Origin: Saccharothrix luteola | GTDB lineage: Bacteria; Actinomycetota; Actinomycetes; Mycobacteriales; Pseudonocardiaceae | NCBI RefSeq assembly: GCF_020859565.1 | Contig: NZ_JAJHUO010000012.1 | Coordinates: 23,766 to 87,765, forward strand | Length of the DNA stretch: 64,000 bases | Reading direction: 5' to 3' | In this document: positions 34,297 to 41,781 of the stretch, piece after piece | Layout: each line of letters begins with the position of its first letter | Position numbering within the stretch: position 1 is the stretch's first letter | Made by a program: the position numbers and the translations under genes | The notes under the pieces: generated by a model | What the model was told of the DNA's origin: nothing | The model's input: only the letters and a program-made list of their open reading frames with translations | Databases searched by the model: none

Positions 34297-35769
34297 GTGC
34301 GCCACCGCTCCTCCACCGCCCTCGTGGCGTGTGCCCTGCTGCTGACCGGCTGCTTCGCCCCCGGCGCGGAACCGACCGGCGGGCGGATCAAGCTCGCCAT
34401 GCTGCAACCGCCGCGTTCGGGGCTGACCCCGTTCAGCGACGACGCGTTCAAGCTCTCGCGCTGGTCCACCGCGGAAACCCTGGTCACCCTCGACGCGGAC
34501 GGCAACGCGCGGCCCGGCCTGGCCACCGGGTGGCGGCGGGTCTCCGAGCAGGCGTGGGAGTTCACCGTCCGCTCCGGCGTGACCTTCCACGACGGCACCG
34601 CGTTGACCGCCGCGGCCGTCGCCAACACGCTGACCCGCGCCACCGAGGCCTCGCCCAAGCCACGCATCCTCGACGGCGTCGAGCTGACCGCCGAGCCGGC
34701 GGGGGACACCGTCACCGTCACGACCGGCACGCCCGATCCCCTGGTGCCCCAACGGCTCTCGTCACCTCAGTTGGCGATCCTGGCGGAGAGCGCCTACCGC
34801 GCGGACGGCAAGGTCGACCCGGTCGGCACGGGCACCGGACCGTTCCGGCTGGTCGCGGTGAACGGCACGACGACCGCCACGCTCGACCGCTACGACGGCT
34901 ACTGGGGCCCGAAGGCCGCCGCCGAGGGCATCGACGTGTCGTTCGTCCCCGACGGCACCGCCCGCGCCGCCGCGATCCGCAGCGGTGAGGCGCACATCGC
35001 CGAGGCCGTGCCGGTCTCGCAGGCGGCGTTGCTCGACCAGGCGACGATCACCGAGGTGCCGATGCCGCGCACCAACACCCTGTACCTGAACACGAAGACG
35101 GGGCCGTTCCAGGACAAGGGCCTGCGCGCCGCCGCACGGGAGGCGATCGACGCGGCCGAGATCGTCCGGGGCGTCTACGAGAGCCGGGCCGACGTCGCCG
35201 AAGGGCTGCTGGGACCCGCGCTGCCGTGGGCCGCCGCCGGACGCGTCCCCCTCGCCGAGCGCACGAAGGCCGCTGACCCGAAGGGCGTCGCGATCACCCT
35301 GGCCACCTTCTCCGACCGGGCCGAGCTGCCCGAGGTCGCGTCCGTGCTGCAACAGCAGTTGCAGGACGCCGGGTTCACCGTGACGCAGGTCGTGCGCGAG
35401 TACGCGCACATCGAGGAGGACGCCCTGGCCGGGAAGTTCGACGCGTTCATCCTGTCCCGGGCGACCGTGCTGGACTCGGGCGACCCCGTCGCGTACGTGC
35501 AGTCGGACTTCACCTGCGCGGGCTCGTTCAACATCGCCCAGTTGTGCGACGCCGACGTGGACGCGGCGGTGCGGGCCGCCGCCGCCACCGAGGCGGGCGA
35601 CCAGCGGCGGGCCGCGATCCTGGCGGCCGAGGCGGCGGTGCTGCGGACCGACGCGGCGATCCCGATGCTGCACGAGCGGGTGATCCAGGGCGACGCGACG
35701 TCGGTGGTCGACTCGGCCAAGGACCCGCGCGAGCGGACGCTGATCACCTCGGCGACCCGGCTGCGGTGA
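34297..35769 (+). CDS. ABC transporter solute-binding lipoprotein, SBP family 5 (peptide/nickel/metallophore type)
   Basis: 490 residues from the GTG at 34297. Signal sequence with lipobox LLTGC (ALVACALLLTGCFAPG), so it is lipid-anchored outside the membrane. The mature part is an SBP_bac_5 protein: FSDDAFKLSRWSTAETLVTLDADGNARPGLATGWRRVS, VTFHDGTALTAAAVANTL, VGTGTGPFRLVAV and DRYDGYWG. Family members bind oligopeptides, nickel chelates or metallophores; the probable zinc box upstream favours a metal or metal-chelate ligand, an inference. Its stop overlaps the permease start (GTGA). Confidence 0.92.
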   Translation: MRHRSSTALVACALLLTGCFAPGAEPTGGRIKLAMLQPPRSGLTPFSDDAFKLSRWSTAETLVTLDADGNARPGLATGWRRVSEQAWEFTVRSGVTFHDGTALTAAAVANTLTRATEASPKPRILDGVELTAEPAGDTVTVTTGTPDPLVPQRLSSPQLAILAESAYRADGKVDPVGTGTGPFRLVAVNGTTTATLDRYDGYWGPKAAAEGIDVSFVPDGTARAAAIRSGEAHIAEAVPVSQAALLDQATITEVPMPRTNTLYLNTKTGPFQDKGLRAAAREAIDAAEIVRGVYESRADVAEGLLGPALPWAAAGRVPLAERTKAADPKGVAITLATFSDRAELPEVASVLQQQLQDAGFTVTQVVREYAHIEEDALAGKFDAFILSRATVLDSGDPVAYVQSDFTCAGSFNIAQLCDADVDAAVRAAAATEAGDQRRAAILAAEAAVLRTDAAIPMLHERVIQGDATSVVDSAKDPRERTLITSATRLR

Positions 35770-37472
35770 CCGCGCTGGTCTCCCGCGTCGGCGGGCTCGC
35801 CGCGGTCGTCGCGGTGATCGGGCTGCTGCCGTGGCTGTCCGGGCGCGACCCGGCGCTGTCGGTGCTGCGCGCCCGTTCCGCCGAGCAGGAGCCGACGGCG
35901 GAGGCGCTGGACGCGGTGCGCCGCGAGCTGGGCCTGGACGCCGGACCGGTGGCGTTGTTCGGCGACTGGCTCGGCGGCGCGCTGCGCGGCGACCTCGGCC
36001 GGTCGTGGGTCGGTGGCGGCGAGGTGCTGCCCTCCGTGCTGTCGGCGCTGGGCGTCTCGCTGGTGCTGATGGGCGCGGCGCTGGTCGTGGCGCTGGTGCT
36101 GGCCGGCGCGCTGTCGGCGTCGACGATCGTGCGCGGCGCCCGGGGGACGGCACGTGCGCGTACCGGGGCTTCGGCCGCGGTGCTCGCCGCGTTGCCGGAG
36201 TTCCTGGTGGCCACGGTGCTGCTGGTGGTGCTGTCGGTGTGGTTCGGCTGGTTCCCGCCCTACGGCTGGCAGGGGCCGCACCACCTGGTGCTGCCCGCGT
36301 TGGCGTTGGGCCTCCCGGCGGGCGGCATCCTGGGACGGCTGGTGGACGACGCGCTGCCCGCCGTGTTCGAGGAGCGCTGGGTCGTGCTGTGGCGGTCGTG
36401 GGGGTGCTCGCCGGGGGTGATCGGGCGGGCCGCGGCACGTCGTGCGCTGCCCGCCGTGCTGCCGCAGTTCGGGCTGGTCGCCGTGGGGTTGACCGGGGGA
36501 GCGGTCGCGGTGGAGGTGGTGTTCGCCGTGCCGGGCCTCGGCCGGACCGCGCTGGGCGCGGCGGAGGCGCAGGACTTGCCGCTGCTACAAGGGTCCGTGC
36601 TCGCGCTCGTGCTGCTCGGGCTGGTGGGCGGCGCGCTCGTGGCCGGTGCCCGGCGGCGGATGCTCGGGCAGGCGTTGCGCGACGCGGCGCTGTCCGCTCC
36701 GCCGCCCGTGTCGGCCCCGGTCGGTCGGCTGCACCGCGTGGTCGTGGTGGTCGCCGCGGTGGTGCCGGCGGTCGTCGTCGGCTGGGGACTGGTGGGTGAG
36801 CCGCTGCGGGTGGACCCGGCGGCCCGGCTCGCGCCGCCGGGGTGGGCCCACCCGTTCGGCGCGGACGCGCTGGGCCGTGACGTGCTGGCCAGGGTGGGGC
36901 ACGGCGCGGCGGCCACGCTCGGCGTCACGGTGCTGGTGTGCGCGTGCTCGTTCGCGGTGGCGGTGGTCGTCGGCTTCCTGCCCGGCCTGGCCGAGGGCGC
37001 GGCCGAGACCGCCAACGCCGTGCCGCCCGTGATCGCGGGCATCCTGGTCGCGGCGACCGCCGGTCCCGGCACGGTCGGCGCGTCCATCGCGGTCGGCCTG
37101 GTGTCGTGGCCACCGCTGGCCGCCCACGCGGCGGCCCTGGTCCGGGAGAACCGCGCGGCCACGCACGTCACCGCGCTGCGGGCACTGGGCGCGGGACCGT
37201 CCTGGATCCTGACCCGGCACGTCCTGCCCGCGGTGGCGGGCCCGGTCGCCCGGCACGCGGTGCTGCGCCTGCCCGGTATCGCCCTGGCCCTGGCGTCGTT
37301 GGGCTTCCTCGGGCTCGGCGCACCGCCGCCGACACCGGAGTGGGGTCTGATGCTGGGCGAGTCGCTGCCGTACCTGGAGCGCGCGCCGTGGGCGGCCCTC
37401 GCCCCGGCGGCGATGCTGCTGCTCCTGGCCACGTTGGCGGTCTCGCTCTCGACCTTGCCGCGGAAGCGGTGA
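35766..37472 (+). CDS. Fused DppB-DppC type ABC permease
   Basis: 568 residues from the GTG at 35766 that overlaps the stop of the lipoprotein gene. The N-terminal half (1-300) is a DppB/OppB-type permease (GDWLGGALRGDLGRSW, LPEFLVATVLLVVLSVWFGWFPPYG, VVLWRSWGCSPGVIGRAAARRALPAVLP coupling loop, VEVVFAVPGLGRTALGA). The C-terminal half (about 320-568) is DppC/OppC-like (HPFGADALGRDVLARVGHGAAATLG, HVTALRALGAGPSWILTRHVLPAV coupling loop, LGFLGLGAPPPTPEWG). The two halves are normally separate genes; here they form one chain with about 12 membrane helices and two EAA loops. No ATPase gene follows, so it must borrow one encoded elsewhere. Confidence 0.92.
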   Translation: MTALVSRVGGLAAVVAVIGLLPWLSGRDPALSVLRARSAEQEPTAEALDAVRRELGLDAGPVALFGDWLGGALRGDLGRSWVGGGEVLPSVLSALGVSLVLMGAALVVALVLAGALSASTIVRGARGTARARTGASAAVLAALPEFLVATVLLVVLSVWFGWFPPYGWQGPHHLVLPALALGLPAGGILGRLVDDALPAVFEERWVVLWRSWGCSPGVIGRAAARRALPAVLPQFGLVAVGLTGGAVAVEVVFAVPGLGRTALGAAEAQDLPLLQGSVLALVLLGLVGGALVAGARRRMLGQALRDAALSAPPPVSAPVGRLHRVVVVVAAVVPAVVVGWGLVGEPLRVDPAARLAPPGWAHPFGADALGRDVLARVGHGAAATLGVTVLVCACSFAVAVVVGFLPGLAEGAAETANAVPPVIAGILVAATAGPGTVGASIAVGLVSWPPLAAHAAALVRENRAATHVTALRALGAGPSWILTRHVLPAVAGPVARHAVLRLPGIALALASLGFLGLGAPPPTPEWGLMLGESLPYLERAPWAALAPAAMLLLLATLAVSLSTLPRKR

Positions 37473-37580
37473 CTATCGCGTCCTCAGTGGACGGTCGGTG
37501 CGCGTTCCGCGATAAACCCGTTGCGCTGCCCGGTGGGTCGGGGCAAGCTGATCGCACACGACAGCGGAAGGGCGGGAGTC

Positions 37581-37643
37581 ATGGCGGACCTGCGGCAGCA
37601 CGAGCTCCTGCTCCTGCCGAGCTGTGCGGACTCCCCGCCGTGA
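37581..37643 (+). CDS. Putative leucine leader peptide (20 codons)
   Basis: A short frame starting ATG at 37581 behind GGAAGGGCGGGAG reads MADLRQHE, then LLLL coded CTC-CTG-CTC-CTG at 37605-37616, then PSCADSPP and TGA. Another CTG is codon 4, so five of 20 codons are leucine. An intrinsic terminator begins 22 bases after its stop, and two tRNA genes whose anticodons GAG and CAG read exactly CUC and CUG come next. This order (leader with a run of one amino acid, terminator, target) is that of ribosome-mediated attenuation. The SD region GGCGGGAG can also pair with CTCCCCGCC at the end of the frame. Translation and conservation are unproved. Confidence 0.55.
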   Translation: MADLRQHELLLLPSCADSPP

Positions 37644-37664
37644 CGTGATCGCGTCAGGCCTGCG

Positions 37665-37707
37665 GGAGCCGCCCATCGGGAGACCGATCCGGGCGGCTCC
37701 GTCGTTT
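37665..37707 (+). terminator. Intrinsic terminator/attenuator before the tRNA pair
   Basis: Stem GGAGCCGCCC (37665-37674) pairs with GGGCGGCTCC (37691-37700), and inside it ATCGG pairs with CCGAT around a GAGA loop with a two-base CC bulge. GTCGTTT follows. A second palindrome GAGCGGATCCGCTC (37712-37725) abuts the first tRNA and may guide processing. Confidence 0.7.
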
Positions 37708-37725
37708 CGCGGAGCGGATCCGCTC

Positions 37726-37799
37726 GCGGTTCTAGCCCAAGTGGTAGAGGCGTCTGGTTGAGGGCCAGTCCAGTCGGGGTTCGAATCCCCGGAACCGCA
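37726..37799 (+). tRNA. tRNA with leucine anticodon GAG but short variable arm
   Basis: Cloverleaf: acceptor GCGGTTC/GAACCGC (7 perfect pairs), TA at 8-9, D stem GCC/GGC with GG in the loop, anticodon stem with four pairs and one T-T mismatch, loop TTGAGGG giving anticodon GAG at 37760-37762 (codon CUC), a five-base variable loop (CCAGT), T stem CGGGG/CCCCG with TTCGAAT, discriminator A. CCA is not encoded. Normal bacterial leucine tRNAs have a long type II variable arm; this one is type I. Confidence 0.8.
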
Positions 37800-37803
37800 C
37801 TAC

Positions 37804-37876
37804 GCCCCTGTAGCCCAACGGAAGAGGCATCGCGCTCAGAACGCGACCAGTCCAGGTTCGAATCCTGGTGGGGGCA
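37804..37876 (+). tRNA. tRNA with leucine anticodon CAG but short variable arm
   Basis: Acceptor GCCCCTG/TGGGGGC (two wobble pairs at the base), TA at 8-9, D stem GCC/GGC with GG in the loop, five-pair anticodon stem TCGCG/CGCGA, loop CTCAGAA with anticodon CAG at 37837-37839 (codon CUG), variable loop CCAGT of five bases, T stem CCAGG/CCTGG, discriminator A. It starts four bases after the first tRNA and shares its D arm and variable loop, so the two look like diverged duplicates. Again it lacks the long variable arm of genuine leucine tRNAs. Confidence 0.8.
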
Positions 37877-37943
37877 CCGATGTTCACCTGAACGTGCGGC
37901 GCAACGTGGAATACGCGGCGGTCGCCCGGAGGTTGGTGCGTGC

Positions 37944-38372
37944 ATGACCGAGACAGGATTCGACCCGCACGCGCTGCTCGCCCAGAGCAAGATCGGCGTG
38001 CTCGCGACGATCAAGGCCGACGGCCGTCCCCAGCTCTCCCCGATCATGCCCTCCTACGACCGGGACGCGGGCGTCGTCCTGGTGTCGACCGTGGAGGGGA
38101 CCGCCAAGGTGGCGAACCTGCGTCGCGACCCGCGGGTCGCGCTGGAGGTGACCAGCCAGGACGGCTGGAAGTGGGCCACGGTCGAGGGCACGGCCACGAT
38201 CTCCGGGCCGAGCACGGACCCGCACGGTCCGGAGGTCGAAGGGCTGGTGGACTACTACCGCCGCGCCGCGGGCGAGCACCCGGACTGGGACGAGTACCGG
38301 GCGGCCATGGTGTCCGACCGCCGGGTGCTCGTGACGATCACGGTCGACCGGGTGTACGGCACGAAGTCCTGA
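37944..38372 (+). CDS. PPOX-class F420/flavin-dependent oxidoreductase
   Basis: 142 residues from the ATG at 37944, with GGAGG 11 bases upstream. Split-barrel fold typical of pyridoxamine phosphate oxidase-like proteins: IGVLATIKADGRPQLSPIMPSYD, VLVSTVEGTAKVANLRRDPRVALEV, WATVEGTATI. Short TIGR03618-type members in actinobacteria usually bind F420 rather than FMN. It lies 67 bases after the second tRNA in the same direction, so it could be on the same transcript as the tRNAs. Substrate unknown. Confidence 0.9.
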   Translation: MTETGFDPHALLAQSKIGVLATIKADGRPQLSPIMPSYDRDAGVVLVSTVEGTAKVANLRRDPRVALEVTSQDGWKWATVEGTATISGPSTDPHGPEVEGLVDYYRRAAGEHPDWDEYRAAMVSDRRVLVTITVDRVYGTKS

Positions 38373-38377
38373 CCGGC

Positions 38378-38417
38378 GCGCTGCCCGTGCGGCTCACGTG
38401 GACCGCACGGGCAGCGC
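38378..38417. terminator. Bidirectional hairpin between convergent genes
   Basis: Perfect 15-base arms GCGCTGCCCGTGCGG (38378-38392) and complement (38403-38417), loop 10 bases, located between the stops of the PPOX and nitroreductase genes. Confidence 0.8.
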
Positions 38418-38423
38418 GGCCGG

Positions 38424-39011
38424 CTACCACCGCCCGAAGCGCACGGCCTCCTCGAACGGCTGACGTCGGCGGGTCCACGGTGACGCGCCCTCCGAGATGC
38501 CCTGCTCCGCGGGGTGCCCGATCGCGATCGCGCCGATCGGCACGTGGCTCGCCGGCACGCCGAACTCCGCGCGCAGCCGGTCGAAGTCCTCCTCGGCGAT
38601 GCCGAAGTACACCGCGCCGAGCCCCTCGTCGACCGCGGTCTGCAGGATCAGCAGCACGGCCATCCCGGTGTCGATGTACCAGAACGGCACCGGCCAGTGG
38701 TCCTCGCTCCGGTCGGTCCACCCCTTGTCCGGCTGGGCGTACCGGTCCAGGTAGGCGTCCTTGACAGCGAACGCGACCACGACCACCGGCGCGGTCCTGG
38801 CCGTGTCCCGGGTCCACAGCTGCCGGACCGACCCGTGGAACGCCGCCGTCTCCTCGCCGCGCAGCACGAGGAAGGCCTGGCCCTGCGAATACCCGGCCGA
38901 CGGACCGCGCAGCGCGTTGCGCATGATCCGCCGCACGCTCTCGTCCGACACCGGTTCGTCGGTGAACTCCCGCACCATCCGCCTGCGCCGGACCACGTCC
39001 TGGAACTCCAC
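38424..39011 (-). CDS. Nitroreductase family protein
   Basis: 195 residues from the GTG at 39011. N-terminal VVRRRRMVREFTDEPVSDESVRRIMRNALRGPSAGYSQGQAFLVL is the FMN-binding signature of the family; DTGMAVLLILQTAVDEGLGAVYFGI and PIGAIAIGHP form the rest of the dimeric fold. Family members reduce nitro groups, quinones or flavins with NAD(P)H; in actinomycetes related proteins are also BluB-like or F420-linked. It follows the RNA-repair genes by 34 bases in the same direction and may be co-transcribed. Confidence 0.92.
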   Translation of the reverse strand: MEFQDVVRRRRMVREFTDEPVSDESVRRIMRNALRGPSAGYSQGQAFLVLRGEETAAFHGSVRQLWTRDTARTAPVVVVAFAVKDAYLDRYAQPDKGWTDRSEDHWPVPFWYIDTGMAVLLILQTAVDEGLGAVYFGIAEEDFDRLRAEFGVPASHVPIGAIAIGHPAEQGISEGASPWTRRRQPFEEAVRFGRW

Positions 39012-39045
39012 GAGAACCCCGCCTCCTCCTCGGCCGAACCCCGGC

Positions 39046-41781
39046 TCAGCGCAGGGTCGGCACGTCGCCGTTGCCCACCCGGACGACCTCGACACCGCGC
39101 AGCCCGCTGCGCCACGAGGCAACCACATCGGCCAGCACGGCGGGAGACACGGGGCGCCGGCCCAACCCGATCGCGTACCGGACCGCGTCCGGCGTCCGTT
39201 CGACCGGCCGGGGCCAGGCGTGCGCGTCCGGCGTCCCGGCCACCTCCAACGCCGTGAGCAGCGCCCGCATCCGGCCGCGCACCGGGCCGACCAGCTCGTG
39301 CGGCACGGTGACCAGCGCCCACGCGGCGTGCGCGCGGTGCGCGTCGGGCGGCGCGGACAGCCCGGGAGCACCGGCCTCCACGATCTCCCACGCCCGGTAC
39401 AGCTCGGCCGTCAGCAGGTCCCGGAACCCCGGGCCGACCTGCTCGGTGCACGAACGCACGGGCGCGGTCGGCGTCATGATCGTCACCGGCGCGCCGGTGG
39501 GTTCGGACGAGGTCACCAAACCGATCGGGTCACGCCAGTCCCACGCCGCCCAGGTCGCGAAGAACCCGGCGAGCAGGTCCGGCCCGTCCCACTCGCGCAC
39601 GGTCCGCGCCGCGAGCACCGACCACCCCAGGCCGGGCACGCCACCGAACGGTGCCGAATCGAGGCCGCGCGCCCGTGCCCACACCTTGACAGCCCGTGCC
39701 AGCCGCGCGAAGTCCTCGCCCCGCCGACCGACCGCCGCCAACACCGCCTCCGCGTCACCGACCGCGCTCAACGCCACCCCGTCACCCGCGGCCACCGCGA
39801 GGTCCACCCCGAGCCCATCCACGACCAGGCGGAAGCCGGGGGACCGGGCACCGACCACCGGCCGGACGGCCACCCCGGGCAACGCGGCAGCGACCCGTTC
39901 GGCCACGGTGGTCGGATCCGCGACCTCGGCGACCAGGTCGAGATCGGCATCGGGCAACCCACACCCCATCCGCCGCGAGCCGACGACGTGCACGACGTCC
40001 GGTGCTGCCGACCGGGCGCCGGCGGCCGGTGGTGGCTTCGGCGCGTCGTCGAACGTCCGACTGCCCAGCGCGGCCGACAGAACGCGCGTGACGCGGTCGG
40101 CCACCGCGTCCAGCGACGGCCCCGGCGCGGTGGCCGGCTCCTCGAACCACCGCACCTCGCCGGTGCCCAGCGCGACCGCCGCGCGCGGCAGCATGGGTCC
40201 GTCGCCCCGCCTCGACAGCACCACCACCTCGTCCACCCGGCCCGACCGCGCGCCGACCCCCTCGGCCGCCTGCCGCGATCCGCCGACGGTGAGGTGCGGG
40301 GTGAAGTCGTCCCTGGTCCGGCAAGCGGGGAACGGTCGGCGCACCGCGTCGTGCAGCACCGTCCACGGCGTGCCGCCCGCCGCGGCCGGGTCGAGCCACA
40401 CCACGCCCGGCCCGAACTCCCGCACGCCGTCCACCAGCACCGGGAACGGCGGCACCCCGGCGACCGCCTCGGCCAGCAGCGGCACGGCCCGGTCGAAGTC
40501 CGCTTCCGGCACGAACCCGAACAGCAGCGTCACGTGCGGCGGCCACCGGTCGGCCCGGCGGTCGTGCTCCCGCCGCACCCGCTCGACCTCCTCCCACGGC
40601 CCCGGCAGCCACACCACGGCGGTCCGCGGCGTCGGCGGCGAGTCGAGCACGCCGGCGGACGGCACCACGCCCGCCAACCGCGCCAGCACCCCGTAGTGGT
40701 CCGAGGCGAACCGGCCGTCGACGGGCCGATCACCGACCAGCTCCGCACCGGCGCACCGCAACCCGCCGCGCACGAACACCCGGTCCAGCCGCGACCGGCG
40801 GCCGGACAGCGAGGACACCGCCGCCAGCGGGTTCACCACCGGGTCGAACGTCGGCGGCTCGTCGTCACGCGCCTCCAGCCACGCGTCGCGCATCCCGAGC
40901 GCGGCGGCCGGCCGCCGGCCACCGTCGTTGAAGTCGCCGACCAGCACCACATCGCCCTCCACCCCGGCGAACGCCTCCGCGACCCGCCCGAGCTGGGCCC
41001 GCCGCTTGGCCGGCCCGTTCGCGGTGTGATCGCTGGTCAGGTGGGTGGCCGCGACGACGAGCGGCCCGCCGGCGGTCCGCACCACGATCGCCGCGACGGC
41101 CTTGTGCGCGCCGAGCGGGAACCGGGCGGCCTCCAGCACGGGCAGCCGGCTCAGCACCACCAGCCCGGTGCGGTCGACGTCCGGTCCGGTCGGGTCGACG
41201 TCGAGCGCGTAGCCCGCGCGCACCCACGGCTGGGCGATGAGCGCGGCGAGCAGGTCGGGCTCGACCTCCTGCAACGCGATGACGTCCGCGTCGGCCGCCG
41301 CCAGTTCGCCGAACAGCAGGGGCCGGCGGCCGGCGGTGTCGATGCGATCGCTGTCGTAGCGGTCCCACAAGACGTTCCAGGTGAGCACCCGCAGGCTGTC
41401 CGGGGGAGCACCGGCCGGCTCGTCCGCGACCGCTCGCGCGGTGTCCGCGGGGGTACCGGCCGACGTCCAGCCGTGCAGCGGGTCCCAGGCGTGCGGGGTG
41501 CTCGCGGTGAAGACCGGCGCGCGCAGGCGGCGCGGCGCGCGCACCCGGCCCGCCGCCGACTCGCCGACCCGGTCGAGCCCGGTCTCCCGGTCCCACACCA
41601 CCTCGCCGTCCGCCTCCACGAAGAGCACCCGGTGCCACGGCACCTCACCGCCCGGCGTGAACGCGGGCAGCGCGACCCGCTTGGGCCTCGCCCCGCGCTG
41701 CTGCACGCCGAGCACGAACCGCGCCGGGTCGAAGCGCGGGTCCCAGCGGACCTGGTGGTAGACCTGCTCGCTCGTGCGCAT
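39046..41781 (-). CDS. Multi-domain RNA repair protein: DUF504 / EEP phosphatase / 2H phosphoesterase / poly(A)-polymerase-like nucleotidyltransferase
   Basis: 911 residues from the ATG at 41781, whose ATG overlaps the stop of the ligase gene (TGATG). Residues 1-75 are a DUF504 (MJ1316, RNA cyclic end recognition) domain (YHQVRWDPRFDPARFVLGVQ). Residues about 128-372 are an endonuclease/exonuclease/phosphatase domain with WNVLWD, LQEVE, GDFND (282-286) and SDHYG (360-364). Residues about 385-550 are a LigT-like 2H phosphoesterase with HVT (416-418) and HLT (496-498). From 560 on comes a polymerase-beta-type nucleotidyltransferase with GSRRMGCGLPDADLDLV followed by an RNA-binding-like C-terminus. 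Together these can process 2',3'-cyclic phosphate or phosphate RNA ends and add nucleotides. Its RNA substrate is unknown. Confidence 0.9.
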   Translation of the reverse strand: MRTSEQVYHQVRWDPRFDPARFVLGVQQRGARPKRVALPAFTPGGEVPWHRVLFVEADGEVVWDRETGLDRVGESAAGRVRAPRRLRAPVFTASTPHAWDPLHGWTSAGTPADTARAVADEPAGAPPDSLRVLTWNVLWDRYDSDRIDTAGRRPLLFGELAAADADVIALQEVEPDLLAALIAQPWVRAGYALDVDPTGPDVDRTGLVVLSRLPVLEAARFPLGAHKAVAAIVVRTAGGPLVVAATHLTSDHTANGPAKRRAQLGRVAEAFAGVEGDVVLVGDFNDGGRRPAAALGMRDAWLEARDDEPPTFDPVVNPLAAVSSLSGRRSRLDRVFVRGGLRCAGAELVGDRPVDGRFASDHYGVLARLAGVVPSAGVLDSPPTPRTAVVWLPGPWEEVERVRREHDRRADRWPPHVTLLFGFVPEADFDRAVPLLAEAVAGVPPFPVLVDGVREFGPGVVWLDPAAAGGTPWTVLHDAVRRPFPACRTRDDFTPHLTVGGSRQAAEGVGARSGRVDEVVVLSRRGDGPMLPRAAVALGTGEVRWFEEPATAPGPSLDAVADRVTRVLSAALGSRTFDDAPKPPPAAGARSAAPDVVHVVGSRRMGCGLPDADLDLVAEVADPTTVAERVAAALPGVAVRPVVGARSPGFRLVVDGLGVDLAVAAGDGVALSAVGDAEAVLAAVGRRGEDFARLARAVKVWARARGLDSAPFGGVPGLGWSVLAARTVREWDGPDLLAGFFATWAAWDWRDPIGLVTSSEPTGAPVTIMTPTAPVRSCTEQVGPGFRDLLTAELYRAWEIVEAGAPGLSAPPDAHRAHAAWALVTVPHELVGPVRGRMRALLTALEVAGTPDAHAWPRPVERTPDAVRYAIGLGRRPVSPAVLADVVASWRSGLRGVEVVRVGNGDVPTLR

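Noticed and set aside
37758..37943. Apparent N-terminal extension of the PPOX gene through both tRNAs
   Set aside because: The extension translates tRNA sequence; the ATG at 37944 with GGAGG is the real start.
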